DNA of 64,000 bases from Bog-473 sp963741995. GTDB lineage: Bacteria > Actinomycetota > Acidimicrobiia > Acidimicrobiales > RAAP-2. Numbering within the stretch: the stretch's first letter is position 1; each line of letters starts with the position of its first letter. The position numbers and the translations under genes were made by a program. Location of the stretch: assembly GCA_963741995.1 (NCBI GenBank), contig CAVUKI010000001.1, forward strand, positions 1,054,001 to 1,118,000. Direction: 5' to 3'. Of the stretch, positions 1 through 10,893 are shown piece by piece. The notes under the pieces are model-generated. The model was not told where the DNA came from. It did no database searches and worked only from the letters and a program-made list of their open reading frames with translations.

Positions 1-310
<310 letters not shown>

Positions 311-315
311 TACCA

Positions 316-340
316 AAGAAACTTAGTGATAAAGTTACTT
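316..340. promoter_or_regulatory. Inverted repeat between ABC ATPase and MarR genes, candidate MarR operator
   Basis: AAGAAACTTAGT, one central base, then ATAAAGTTACTT form an imperfect palindrome (9 of 12 positions pair) filling most of the 32-base divergent spacer. It is strikingly AT-rich in a GC-rich chromosome. MarR dimers bind palindromes of this size, and the position would let one site control both genes. Binding itself is inferred. Confidence 0.6.
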
Positions 341-342
341 AC

Positions 343-855
343 GTGTCAAGACAATGGTCTCGTTCGGAGCTCGGGCAGCAGCTGCGCGCCGAGATCACGG
401 GCTACCTCGGTGCGGCCAGCGAGTTCGACGAGGGTCTGGCCAAGAAGCTGAAACTGAGCAGGACCGACATGCGGTGCCTCGACCTCGTGGCCCGCCTCGG
501 TCCGATGACCGCCGGCCACCTGGCCGAGGAGAGCGGGCTGACGACCGGGGCCGTCACCTTCATCCTCGACCGCCTGGAGGAGGCGGGCATGGTGACCCGG
601 CGGCGCGACACCGAGGACCGCCGGCGCGTCTGGGTCGAGATCGTCCCGGAGGCCCAGCAGCGCCTGCAGGGCCTGCAGCAGCCCGTCGCCGAGGAGATGC
701 GCCAGGTGGCCCAGCGCTTCAAAGCCGACGAGCTGGCCGTGGTGCGCGACTTCATGCGCCAGGCCAAGGAGGTCTTCCAGCGCCAGGTCACCGGCACGGT
801 CAAGGGCGACGCCGGGCCGTCCGACGGTGATCCCGAGGACGGCGCGCGCCACTGA
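343..855 (+). CDS. MarR family transcriptional regulator
   Basis: A 170-residue winged-helix regulator of normal MarR length. The DNA-binding core runs from about residue 45 (MTAGHLAEESGLTTGAVT) through the wing RRRDTEDRRRVWVEI, which has the D-x-R-x-R signature of the family. Flanking helices supply the dimer interface. The start is GTG at 343, directly after the AT-rich palindrome, so the gene may be autoregulated. It is divergent from an exporter ATPase, the usual arrangement for a MarR protein that derepresses a pump when a ligand binds. The tail after residue 150 is charged and Gly/Asp-rich and probably disordered. Confidence 0.9.
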   Translation: MSRQWSRSELGQQLRAEITGYLGAASEFDEGLAKKLKLSRTDMRCLDLVARLGPMTAGHLAEESGLTTGAVTFILDRLEEAGMVTRRRDTEDRRRVWVEIVPEAQQRLQGLQQPVAEEMRQVAQRFKADELAVVRDFMRQAKEVFQRQVTGTVKGDAGPSDGDPEDGARH

Positions 856-982
856 TCAGCGCTCCGGAGGAGCGCCGGAAGGAAAGTAGGCTGGCTTGGC
901 CCGTCCCAAGTTGGGAGGGCAATCACTTCGAGTGACCCGCGCTCGCTGACGCGGTTCGCCCGTTCCAGGGCAAGGAGGCCCG

Positions 983-3659
983 ATGCCGTTCGTCTTCGAT
1001 TTCGACCACACGCACGCCCGTCCGCCAATGGAGCTCAAGGACCTCCTGGGTGGCAAGGGCGCCAACCTGGCCGAGATGACGTCGGTACTCAAGCTCCCGG
1101 TGCCGCCCGGGTTCACCATCTCGACCGACGCCTGCCGCGCCTACATGGCCGGCGGCTGGCCCAAGGAGCTCGACGCCGAGGTGGCGAGTGCCCGGGCCCG
1201 GCTCGAGAAGGCCATGGGCAAGACGATCGGCGACGCCAGCGACCCGTTGCTGGTGTCGGTGCGCTCCGGCGCCAAGTTCTCCATGCCGGGGATGATGGAC
1301 ACGGTCCTCAATCTCGGCCTCAACGACGAGTCCGTGGAGGGCCTGGCCAAGCAGACCGGGGACGAGCGCTTCGCCTTCGACTCCTATCGGCGCTTCATCG
1401 CCATGTACGCCCGGATCGTCCTGGAGCTCCCCGGCGAGGAGTTCGACTCGCTCTTCGACGCCGCCAAGGAATTGGCCGGGACCACCTCGGACGCCAAGGT
1501 GCCCACCGAGCTGCTGCGCTATCTCGTCGACTCCTACCAGCAGATCGTCGAGCGCCACACCGGCAAGCCCTTCCCCCAAAAGCCGACGGAGCAGCTGCGC
1601 GGCGCCATCGAGGCGGTGTTCCGCAGCTGGAACGGTCCCCGCGCCATCGCGTATCGCGACCGGGAGCGCATCGCCCACGACCTCGGCACCGCCGTCAACG
1701 TGCAGGCCATGGTCTTCGGCAACCGCGACGACAACTCGGGCACCGGCGTGGGTTTCACCCGGGACCCCGCCACCGGCACGAAGGGTGCCTACGGCGACTT
1801 CCTGGTCAACGCCCAGGGTGAGGACGTCGTGGCCGGCATCCGCAACACCGAGCCTATTTCGGAGCTGAAGAAGAAGTTCCCCAAGGTGCACACGGAGCTG
1901 CTCAAGATCTTCGCCCGCCTCGAGGGGCACTACGCCGACATGTGCGACACCGAGTTCACCATCGACCAGGGCAAGCTCTGGATGCTGCAGACCCGGGTGG
2001 GCAAGCGCACCGGGGCCGCCGCCCTGAAGATGGCGGTGGACATGGTGCGTCCGAGCGACCTCGGGATCTCCAAGGAAGAGGCCGTCTCGCGCATCACCGA
2101 GGACCACCTCGACTCCGTCCTGCACCCCCAGTTCGCCAGCTCGGGCTACGCCACCTGGGCCAAGGGCCTCGGTGCCAGTCCCGGTGCCGCCGTCGGGCGC
2201 ATCTACTTCACGGCCAATGACGCCGCTGCCGCGGCCGAGCGTGGCGAAGCCGTCGTGCTGGTGCGCAGCGAGACGTCGCCCGAGGACGTGCACGGGATGC
2301 TCGCCTCCGAGGGGATCCTGACCGCGCGCGGTGGGTTGGTCAGCCACGCCGCGGTCGTCGCGCGCGGGCTGGGGCAAGCCGGCCGTCGTGGGCGCCGAAG
2401 TCCTGCGGATCGGCGACCGCCAGGTCACGGCCAACGGCGTCACGCTCTACGAAGGGGACTGGGTCTCCCTCGACGGCGGAGCGGGCATCGTCGTGGCCGG
2501 GGAGGTGCCGCTGACGGCGGCCAAGCCACCTGTGGCCTTCGACACCGTTCTCTCGTGGGCCGACGCCATCCGCAAGGGCCTCCTGGCCGTCCGGGCCAAT
2601 GCCGACACCGGTGACGACGCCGCCAACGCCCGCAAGCTCGGGGCGGAGGGGATCGGCCTGTGCCGCACGGAGCACATGTTTCTCGGTGAGGACCGCCTGC
2701 CCGTGGTGCGCCGCATGATCCTGGCCGACACGCCCGCCGAGGAGGCCGCGGCGCTCGAAGAGCTGCGCGTCGTCCAGCGCGAGGACTTCATCGCCATCCT
2801 GGCGGCCATGGACGGGCTGCCGGTGACGGTGCGCCTGCTCGACCCGCCGTTGCACGAGTTCTTGCCCTCCACCGAGGAGCTGGCCCATAAAGAGGACACC
2901 GTCGGGCTGAATCCCGAGGAGCGTCGCATGTACGAGGCCGCGCTCTCCTGGCGCGAGTCCAATCCCATGCTCGGCACCCGTGGCGTCCGCCTCGGGGTGA
3001 TCAAGCCCGGGCTCTACGCCATGCAGGTGCGTGCGCTCATGGAGGCGGCCCGCCAACGGGTGGCCGACGGCGGGCACCCCGTCGTCGAGATCATGATCCC
3101 GCTCACCGTGGCCCGCGCCGAGCTGGCGCTGGCCCGGGGCTGGGTCGAGGACGCCGTGGCCGACGTCAACAAGGAGCCGGCGCCGAGCCCCACGAGGGGC
3201 GCGGCCAAGGCCGGCACGGCCAGGCGGGGCAAGCTCGAGGTGACCATCGGAACCATGATCGAGACGCCCCGGGCCGCCCTGCGGGCCGCCGAGATCGCCG
3301 AGGTGGCCGACTTCTTCTCCTTCGGGACCAACGACCTGACCCAGATGACTTTCGGCTTCTCACGCGACGACGTCGAGGGCCGCATGATGGACGCCTACCT
3401 GGAGCTCGGCCTCTTGCCGCGCAACCCCTTCGACGTGGTCGACTTCGACGGCGTCGGCGAACTGGTGCGTCTCGGGACCGAGCGGGGCCGGTCCACCAAG
3501 CCGGGCCTCAAGGTCGGCGTCTGTGGCGAGCACGGGGGAGACCCCCAGTCGATCGGCCTCTTCTACGACGCCGGGCTCGACTACGTGAGCTGCTCGCCCT
3601 TCCGGGTCCCCGTGGCCCGCCTGGCCGCGGCCCAGGCCGTCCTGGCGGAGAAGGCGTAG
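983..3659 (+). CDS. ppdK: Pyruvate, phosphate dikinase (one-base frameshift in this sequence)
   Basis: Interconverts pyruvate + ATP + Pi with PEP + AMP + PPi. About 891 residues once the frame is restored, a normal length. The ATP-grasp domain begins at once (LLGGKGANLAEM), the swivelling phosphohistidine domain has GGLVSHAAVVARG with the catalytic His near residue 455, and the C-terminal PEP/pyruvate barrel ends with GVCGEHGGDP, holding the catalytic Cys. The ATG at 983 follows an AAGGAGG at 971-977. The frame breaks just after the His motif: one extra base near 2366-2369 (CGGGCTGGGG) separates VARG from WGKPAVVGAE. Both sides are fully conserved, so a sequence error is more likely than a dead gene. 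A Pro/Lys/Arg-rich insert of about 20 residues sits near 3176-3230. Confidence 0.93.
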
Positions 3660-3856
3660 CCGGCCGGGAGCGGGAGCCTGCGACGAGGTCGTCCTTCCTG
3701 ATCGCCCGGCGACCTGGGAGTGCCGCAGCGCAATGAGGGTCCAGACGGCATCGACCAGGTCGAAGGCCCGGACGCCAGAGCACAAGCCGTAGGAGCTGGA
3801 CGGGGCACGGTCCAGGCACGGATGGAGCGAGGACAGCGCCGCGGTACCGTCATGTC

Positions 3857-5749
3857 GTGGGGATACCGGACGAGGAAGTGGCCCAGGTCCGGGCGGCCAC
3901 CGACATCGTGGCGCTCATCAGCGAGCACGCCGCGCTGAAGAAGGTCGGCCGGCGCTGGAGCGGGCTGTGCCCCTTTCACACCGAGAAGACGCCCTCCTTC
4001 AGCGTCAATGCCGAGGAGGGCTTCTACTACTGCTTCGGCTGCCAGGAGTCCGGGGACGCCATCACCTTCGTGCGGGCCATGGACCACCTCGACTTCGTCG
4101 ACGCCGTGCGCTTCCTGGCCGACCGGGCCGGCATCACGCTGCACGAGGACCAGGAGATGGGGCGCGACCACAAGCGCCGGTCCGAACTGCTCGAAGCCAT
4201 GGAGCGCGCCGTCCAGTGGTACCACGAGCGCCTCCTGCGCTCGCCCGACGCCGGCCGGGCCCGCGACTATCTGCGCTCGCGCGGCTACGACGGGGATGTC
4301 GTGCGGCAGTTCCGCCTGGGTTGGGCGCCCGACGACTGGGACGCCCTGGCCACGTCGCTCAAGCTCCCCGAGAAGGTCCTGTCGGACTCGGGGCTCGGTT
4401 TCGTCAACCGGCGCGGCCGGGTGCAGGACTTCTTCCGGGCCCGCGTGCTCTTCCCCATCTGCGATCCCTCCGGACGACCGATCGCGCTCGGCGGGCGCAT
4501 CCTGCCCCCGCAACCGGGCCAGCCCCCGCCGGACCGCCCGGAAGCGAAGTACAAGAACTCGCAGGAATCGCCGATCTACTCGAAGCGTCGCACGCTCTAC
4601 GCGCTCAACTGGGCCAAGAAGGGCGTCATCGAGCAGGGCGAGGTCGTGGTGTGCGAGGGCTACACCGACGTCATCGGCACCTTCCAGGCCGGCGTGCCGT
4701 GGGCCGTCGCCACGTGTGGCACCGCGCTGGCCGAGGAGCACTTCACCCTGTTGCGGAACTTCGCCAAGCGCATCGTGCTCGCCTACGACGCCGATGCGGC
4801 CGGGCAGAGCGCCACCTCGCGTGTCTACGAGTGGGAGCGCAAACACGAGGTCGACGTGGTGGTGGCGGATCTTCCTGGTGGCAGCGACCCTGGGGAGCTG
4901 GCCCGTACCGACCCGACCGAGCTGGCCCGCGCCATCAAGGAGGCTCGTCCCTTTCTGCAGTTCCGGGTCGACCGCATGCTGAAGGCGGGCGATCTCCGAA
5001 CAGCCGAGGGGAGGGCCCGGGCCGCTGAAGCGGCCCTGACGGCCGTAGCTGAGCACCCCGACGACCTGGTCAGGGACCAGTACGTCATGCAGCTCGGCGA
5101 CCTCTGCCACGTCGACACGGCCAAGCTCCGCGAGCGGCTGGAGTACCTCCGCGCCCATCCTCCGGTCGAGAAGCCGGCCCGGCGCAGCCGGGGCTCCCGG
5201 GACGAGCCCCCGCCCCGTGACTACCCCGAGGACGACGGCGACCTGCTGGCGCCGGACGGCGTTGGGAACGGCTCCGGCCTGACCACGGCGCTGCGACCTG
5301 GGCCTGGGCTCGAGGCGCTCAAGTTGGCCGTCCACCGTCCCGAAGATGTAGTTGATCGTGTGCACGCGGTTTTGTTTACCGACCGGGTGCAGCGGCAGGC
5401 GTTTGTCGCGCTCTTGGAGAACGACAGCGTGCATGAAGCGGTCGAGATCGCGTCACCGGAGGTGGCCAGCCTGTTGCGACGCGTCATAGTCGAAGAGCCG
5501 ATGGCGGGTGACCCCGAGCTGGGTGATCCGGTCGACTCCGTCGTCGTCGTGATGCTCCGCGACGCGGCGAAGCGAGCCCTCGGTGACGTCGCGATCGCAT
5601 CGCGGGTGACGGATGATTCCTGGCAGGCTCGGGCGGCGGAGACCGTCCAGGTGCAGCTCTGGCTGGACGAACTCGGAGAATCTGGATCTGGGCGCGACGC
5701 GGCCGATCGGTTGGTAGCGTGGTTGATTCAGAGGGAACCCGAGGAGTGA
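3857..5749 (+). CDS. dnaG: DNA primase DnaG
   Basis: Synthesises RNA primers at the replication fork. 630 residues, normal for actinobacteria. The N-terminal zinc ribbon has CPFH near residue 38 and CFGC near 59, followed by the catalytic core (FPICDPSGRPIALGGRI) and the Toprim domain with EGYTDV near residue 267 and the acidic AYDADAAG motif. The C-terminal helicase-binding part is variable, with an acidic Arg/Pro-rich linker around 5175-5260. The start is GTG at 3857; the ATG at 3852 is in another frame. It is followed after 19 bases by the primary sigma factor, the classic macromolecular-synthesis order. The 197 bases upstream hold nothing I recognise. Confidence 0.97.
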   Translation: MGIPDEEVAQVRAATDIVALISEHAALKKVGRRWSGLCPFHTEKTPSFSVNAEEGFYYCFGCQESGDAITFVRAMDHLDFVDAVRFLADRAGITLHEDQEMGRDHKRRSELLEAMERAVQWYHERLLRSPDAGRARDYLRSRGYDGDVVRQFRLGWAPDDWDALATSLKLPEKVLSDSGLGFVNRRGRVQDFFRARVLFPICDPSGRPIALGGRILPPQPGQPPPDRPEAKYKNSQESPIYSKRRTLYALNWAKKGVIEQGEVVVCEGYTDVIGTFQAGVPWAVATCGTALAEEHFTLLRNFAKRIVLAYDADAAGQSATSRVYEWERKHEVDVVVADLPGGSDPGELARTDPTELARAIKEARPFLQFRVDRMLKAGDLRTAEGRARAAEAALTAVAEHPDDLVRDQYVMQLGDLCHVDTAKLRERLEYLRAHPPVEKPARRSRGSRDEPPPRDYPEDDGDLLAPDGVGNGSGLTTALRPGPGLEALKLAVHRPEDVVDRVHAVLFTDRVQRQAFVALLENDSVHEAVEIASPEVASLLRRVIVEEPMAGDPELGDPVDSVVVVMLRDAAKRALGDVAIASRVTDDSWQARAAETVQVQLWLDELGESGSGRDAADRLVAWLIQREPEE

Positions 5750-5768
5750 GAACGTTGGCAGGGCGAGG

Positions 5769-7126
5769 GTGAGCGAAGAGGCAGCAGTCGCGATCGACGA
5801 AGGCGACGTCGATACTTCGGACGCGCCTGGCGAGACACTGGCCCCGATCGCGCACGTTGCGCTTCCAGCCGGTGTCTCACAAGTCGACTTCGAGGCTGCA
5901 CTCGCGGCGGGTCGCGCCAAAGGACACCTCACGCAAGCGGAACTGATCGATGCGTTGCGTTCGGTCGAGCTCACTCCTGAGGTGCTGACGATCCTCATCG
6001 ATCGCGTCACCGCCGAAGGTGTCGCACTCGTGGCGGACGAAGAGGAAGACCTCGGGGTTGAGGTGGCGCCGCCCAATGACACCCGGGCTGTTCCCAAGTC
6101 CAACGGGGCCCTGCGCGTGCGGACGCGCGGCGTGAGACCAACGGGAAGCGGACCGTCTCGAGCGGCGATTCGGGCGGCAGCTCGGAAGACCCGGTACACA
6201 CCTATCTCAAGGAAATTGGCCGAGTTCCGCTGCTCAATGCCGAGCTCGAGGTCGAAATCGCCAAGGCCATTGAGGGAGGCAACGCGGCGGCGGCCAGGCT
6301 GGGCGCCCATGAGCTTGCCTTGGCCGGCGAAGGGCCCGCGGAGGACGTGCTCGATGCCGGAGGGTTGTCACGGAACAAACGGCTGATGCGCAACGGCCTC
6401 AAGGCGAAGGACGAGCTCATAGAGGCCAACCTGCGCCTCGTCGTCTCCATCGCCAAGCGGTACCGCAACCGCGGCCTCGCCTTCCTCGACCTGATTCAGG
6501 AAGGCAACCTCGGTCTGATGCGGGCGGTCGACAAGTTTGACCACACAAAGGGCTTCAAGTTCTCGACCTATGCCACGTGGTGGATCCGACAAGCCATCAC
6601 GCGGGCGATCGCGGACCAGGCGCGCACCATCCGGATCCCGGTGCACATGGTCGAGACGATCAACAAGGTGGTGTGGGCACAACGACAGCTGTTGCAGGAA
6701 CTCGGTCGTGAGCCGACCATCGAAGAAGTAGCGCAGCGCGTCGAGCTGCCGATGGAGCGCGTGCGCGAGATCCTCCGCATCAACCAGGACACCGTGTCAC
6801 TTGAGCAGCCCGTCGGCGATGAGGATGACTTCAACCTGTCCGACCTCATTGAGGACAGGGGAGCGGTGGTTCCCGACGACGCGGCAACGCGCTCGTTGCT
6901 CGACGCTGCAGTGCGCGAGGCGCTCGGGCACCTATCCGAACGAGAGCAGGACGTTGTTCGTCTGCGCTTCGGACTCGACGACGGCAAGATTCGCACGCTC
7001 GAAGAAGTTGGTCGGGAGTTCGGGGTCACCCGGGAGCGAGTGCGCCAGATCGAGTCGAAGACACTGGCCAAGCTGCGCCGGCCTGATGCCGCCCATCTCC
7101 TGAGGGACTACCTCGAAGAGTCCTGA
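5769..7126 (+). CDS. rpoD: RNA polymerase primary sigma factor RpoD/SigA (one-base frameshift in this sequence)
   Basis: Housekeeping sigma-70 factor, about 452 residues after frame repair. The N-terminal part (5769 to about 6127) is a region 1.1-like helical segment followed by an acidic and basic linker. Region 1.2 begins DPVHTYLKEIGRVPLL; region 2 contains LIQEGNLGLMRAVDKFD and STYATWWIRQAI for core binding and -10 recognition; region 4 has the helix-turn-helix VTRERVRQIESKTLAKLR. The frame shifts near 6125-6130, where GGACGCGCGGCG lacks one base; restoring it gives R-T-R-x-R-R-E-T-N-G-K-R. The gene is essential, so this is best read as a sequence error. The start is GTG at 5769, 19 bases after dnaG, and the two are probably co-transcribed. 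Confidence 0.94.
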
Positions 7127-7204
7127 TCGCCTGAATTTCGGGGCGGAGCCTGACCGATGGGGGCATGGTCACTGATATCGTTCGGGTTCGGTTTTCTCGA
7201 CCCT

Positions 7205-7276
<72 letters not shown>

Positions 7277-7338
7277 CATTTCCCAGCTCAGAGGCCCTAA
7301 ACGCTGCCTGCCCGTCGAACATGGGCACTCCACGGGCA

Positions 7339-8266
7339 CTAAGCCTTTCGCTTCGCTGCACCGATTGGGCGGACATCTCCTTGAATCATTTCCGACATCG
7401 CCTTAGCGATGGTCTTGTCCCGGTCTTCGGTTGCGTGCTGATAGCGCAACGCCGCAGCAGGCGTTGAGTGTCCGCCACGACGCATTAGTTCTTTGGTGCT
7501 CGCACCTGTCGTCGCCGCCATCGTTAGTGAAAAGTGTCGAAGGTCGTGAAATCGAAAATGCTCTAATCCGCAGATGGTTCGAGCCTTCTGAAACGGCGTG
7601 GCGAAGGATTTCATTCGCAGGGCACCCCACCACGGCCAGTGAGCAGCAGGGCATTCGGTTCTGCGGCGACGAAGAGAGACAGGTGGTCGTTGATCTCCTT
7701 CATCGCAAAATCAGGCAGATGTACGGTGCGAACGCCAGCGTCAGTCTTAGGACCGGAAAAGAGCAAGGTGCCATCATTCAACTCCGAGAGAGCCCGCTCC
7801 ACTCGGACCTTGGATCCGAGCGGATCAATGTCTTTGCGGCGAAGTGCCAAGACTTCTCCACGTCGAAGGCCGCCCCAAGCTGCCAACGTAACGGCGATCC
7901 GAAGCTTTTCGGGCATCGCATCAGAAAGCGCCGCCACTTCAGTAACAGTCGGAATGGGCTTGTCCATCGTTCGGTCGGACCCCGCACCTGAAATCCGGCA
8001 GGGATTGCGCAGCAGGCGTTCGTCGTGGACGGCGGTGCTGAAGATCGCACGAAGAAGTCGATATGCCGTCCGAGCATCTCCTGACTTCGTCGATGCCAAT
8101 GATGCGTGCCAAGTTCGAACCTGAGACGGGTTACATCGGCGATGGTCGTTTTGCCAAAGGCCGGAATGAGGTGGCACTTCAAGAGTGACTTGTACTGCAT
8201 GACGGTGCGGGGTCGTAGGTCGGGGCGAGAGGACAGCCACTCCTTGGCGTATTCAGCGAAGAGAAC
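7339..8266 (-). pseudogene. Tyrosine recombinase/phage-type integrase, truncated at the N-terminus
   Basis: Three frames together give a tyrosine integrase core. The SAM-like core-binding domain begins FAEYAKEWLSSRPDL and continues to HLIPAFGKTTIADV and PSQVRTWHA. The catalytic domain carries all key residues: Arg in GGLRRGEVLALR, HDLRH, and GHS-(7)-Y in GGHSTPAAALRYQ. Two frame breaks, near 8128 (ACCCG for ACCCCG) and near 7622 (GTGCCCTG for GTGCCCCTG, restoring GGVPLR), are homopolymer losses and may be sequence errors. In contrast, an in-frame TAG at 8267-8269 cuts off the arm-binding N-terminal domain and no start codon is available, so the gene is probably a remnant. It points toward tRNA-Asn, as expected for the int gene at one end of an island. 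Confidence 0.8.
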
Positions 8267-8613
8267 CTAGGCCATCTATGGACTCCCCATCATCATCGAA
8301 CCTGATTACGAACGGGACTCCGGCAGGTGTCGCACATCGGTGAGCCGCTTGTAAGGGGGTTAGCACCATCCCGCTAGTGATGACTTACGGATCGATTGCC
8401 GCCATCAATCGTGACACCGCTCACCTGACCCCATCGGAGGACGTGCTTTTCATGAACAACGCGGTTGTGGTTAGTTTTATCCCCTCCTTTTGGGGTGGTC
8501 TGGCCCCTTGTTCGGCTGGCCGTCACCCCGCAATATCGGATTACCCACCCTGCAACGTCGGACTGAAGGTCCAGTCCGGCAGGACAATGAGGCAACCTGG
8601 AAGGAGAAGGCCG
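8267..8613. other. Gene-free stretch with hairpins in the leader of the repeat protein gene
   Basis: No gene is supported here. A perfect 7-bp hairpin lies at 8559-8578 (CGGACTG, loop AAGGTC, CAGTCCG), 23 bases before the ribosome binding site of the next gene, and a weaker CCCC/GGGG hairpin at 8481-8495. The open frame upstream of 8614 continues in frame but is not needed: signal peptide and ribosome binding site both place the start at 8614. I do not recognise a known riboswitch. Confidence 0.45.
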
Positions 8614-10755
8614 ATGGAAGCCAAGTCTGGTGTGTTCCTTTTTTGTCGTCGTCACGTCCCGAGGATCGTTGCTGGCTGCGTGTTCGCCTTGCTGGCTGCG
8701 GGCTGGGTGCCTCTCGATGCACAGGCGGAAGCTCAATCGCCACCTCCAGGCAATTTTTATCGTGTCCAGGCGACTGGAGTAGGTCTGGCGAGGGAGGTAT
8801 CGGGGACATTCTCCGTCCCTAACCCGCAGCCCAGCCTCAGCACGAACGGCGTTCATTCCCTCGCCGAACTCGCCCTCATTCAACCCGGTACCAAAACAAT
8901 ATCGGTCGAATTAGGCTGGACCGTCGATAAAAGCTTCAACAAGGGCCAGCTATCGCTATTTGCATATGGGTTTGCGACTACCGAGTGGGTGAGTGGCTAC
9001 ATTCCCATTGCCTGGCCGAACCCGCAGCCAACGGTTAACCTTAAAATTGCTTATAGTTCTTCAAAATCCGGAGCGAGTGGGTGGTCATTCTACGTAAACG
9101 GAAAGCTGTCTGGTGGCCTTGCGGAGACGTTCTGGACGGAACACGGCGTGTCGTTTACTGCGGGCCGAGCGGCTTGGTGGGGAGAAGTGGATTCCTCGAC
9201 TAACCCGGCATGCAGCAAAATGGGCAACGGCATCCTCGGTTCCAAATCGGGATCTGCCACTATCAGCAGCGTTCAACAGGACAATAGTCCGGTGACTCTG
9301 AGCCAAGGATCATTCAACCTTAGTTATCCCACCAATTTTTATAGCAATCCTCCACCTTATTACGACTATAAGCTCTTGTCTCCGTCGTCGTTTTCCTACG
9401 GCGGTCCCGGGGGCTGCACAAGCACCAATCATGCCTCGAGCGTGGTAAGCGATGGCAGCAGTTACTGCGTAGTGCAATCGAGTGGTGGGGGTGCTCCATC
9501 CGGTGCAGCGGCTGCTCCATCCGGCGGTTCGGTCGAATGCTGGGGAGAAAATACCTCGGGTGAGCTCGGGGTTGACCCGGACGCGGAGTCGTATTCGGAT
9601 ATACCGGTATCCGTGCCCGACCTTTCAGGCGTGGTGAGTCTGGTCGCCACACCCCCAGGAACGTTCTGTGCGCTGCTGTCAAGTGGCGGAATCAAATGCT
9701 GGGGGGCAAATAGCTTCGGACAGCTCGGTGATGGCAATATGACGAACTCGTTTGTTCCCGAAGCAGTCGAGGGTGTCACCAACGCGACCGATCTATCCGT
9801 CGACGACGACACCTTCTGCGCCGTACTCGCAACAGGTGCGGTGAAGTGTTGGGGATCCGGATCACAGTTGGGCATTCCATCTGAACCGGTACCAGGCTCT
9901 GATGTGCCTGTGAGCGTTCAGGGAGTTTCGGGTGCCACTAGCCTTTCAAGTGGTGGCGATGCCTCATTCTGCGCAGTAGTGACAGATGGCGAAGTGAAGT
10001 GCTGGGGTCTGGGCGGAGACTTAGGAAATGGTTCCTCGTCCGGATCTCTCACCGCGGTCCCGGTAACTGGGCTCTCAGGGGCGACGAGCGTCGTGGGGAT
10101 CGATCCTGGCGGCCCGGGAACGACAACGTATTGCGCAATCCTGTCCGGCGGAAAAGTGGATTGCTGGGGCAATCAAGCTCTCGGCAACGGAAGTGACGCC
10201 AACTCATTTGTTCCCGTTCCGGTTACCGGACTAACCGATGTCACAAAATTGGTTGGGCTCATCCGCGGACCATCATTCTGCGCTCTGCAGTCCACGGGCG
10301 GTGTCAAGTGTTGGGGAGACAACATCTACGGAGAGCTCGGAGACGGAACTACGTCTGGTCCTCAGACTTGTGGTGGGCCTGCGTGCAGTACGACACCAGT
10401 GGCGGTGAGTGATCTCAGCGGAGCAGTCGACCTCGGGGGTGACTACACGTCAACGAACTGTGCCGTCGTCTCGAGCGGCGGGGTTAAGTGTTGGGGCGCC
10501 GAAGGAGTGGGCGAATTGGGCGACGGTGAGCAAATCGGACCGGATTGCCCGAACGTGGGCTGTAGTGACATACCACTGAGTGCGGACAACATTTCACAAG
10601 CGACCGCTGTTTCGAGTGGCGGCGACTCCAATTTCTGTGCGGTGCTTTCGAACGGCGGAGTCGACTGTTGGGGCTCTGACGCCTATGGTGATCTTGGCGA
10701 TGGAGTTCTCGGTCAGTTCTCTGATGTTCCAGTTCCAGTGGTAGGTCTTGGCTAG
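8614..10755 (+). CDS. Secreted neprosin-like domain protein with RCC1-type repeats
   Basis: A 713-residue exported protein. The ATG at 8614 follows AAGGAG (8601-8606). The signal peptide has a basic start and a hydrophobic core (VAGCVFALLAAG) and probably ends after DAQAEA. Residues about 45-230 resemble the neprosin (DUF239) family: VELGWTVD, LFAYGF, a Trp/Gly-rich stretch, WWGEVDSS and a late CSKMGNG. Neprosins are glutamic prolyl endopeptidases, and Glu in ELGW and in GEV would be the candidates, but this is tentative. From about residue 290 there are eight repeats of the form FCA-x(5-8)-G-x-x-CWG with GELGDG-type tails, typical of RCC1 seven-bladed propellers. Cysteines are regular. Base composition is visibly less GC-rich than the housekeeping genes, suggesting transfer. 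Confidence 0.75.
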   Translation: MEAKSGVFLFCRRHVPRIVAGCVFALLAAGWVPLDAQAEAQSPPPGNFYRVQATGVGLAREVSGTFSVPNPQPSLSTNGVHSLAELALIQPGTKTISVELGWTVDKSFNKGQLSLFAYGFATTEWVSGYIPIAWPNPQPTVNLKIAYSSSKSGASGWSFYVNGKLSGGLAETFWTEHGVSFTAGRAAWWGEVDSSTNPACSKMGNGILGSKSGSATISSVQQDNSPVTLSQGSFNLSYPTNFYSNPPPYYDYKLLSPSSFSYGGPGGCTSTNHASSVVSDGSSYCVVQSSGGGAPSGAAAAPSGGSVECWGENTSGELGVDPDAESYSDIPVSVPDLSGVVSLVATPPGTFCALLSSGGIKCWGANSFGQLGDGNMTNSFVPEAVEGVTNATDLSVDDDTFCAVLATGAVKCWGSGSQLGIPSEPVPGSDVPVSVQGVSGATSLSSGGDASFCAVVTDGEVKCWGLGGDLGNGSSSGSLTAVPVTGLSGATSVVGIDPGGPGTTTYCAILSGGKVDCWGNQALGNGSDANSFVPVPVTGLTDVTKLVGLIRGPSFCALQSTGGVKCWGDNIYGELGDGTTSGPQTCGGPACSTTPVAVSDLSGAVDLGGDYTSTNCAVVSSGGVKCWGAEGVGELGDGEQIGPDCPNVGCSDIPLSADNISQATAVSSGGDSNFCAVLSNGGVDCWGSDAYGDLGDGVLGQFSDVPVPVVGLG

Positions 10756-10893
10756 AGCTTTCGCGATTCTTGAGGCCCTCTGAGCAGAGAGGAGATCTGG
10801 TGAGTCACGACGAGCAGAACTTTCCATCCCACCTGACGAGGCCGGGGTACGATCTGGCGACAAACCGGCCTATGGGAGAACGGTGGTCGCGAC

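Noticed and set aside
7431..8124. Plus-strand frames opposite the integrase
   Set aside because: They are antisense shadows; the minus strand holds all the tyrosine recombinase motifs.
8559..8578. A riboswitch in the leader of the repeat protein gene
   Set aside because: Only a simple hairpin is visible; I find no conserved core of cyclic-di-GMP, cyclic-di-AMP, SAM or cobalamin riboswitches.
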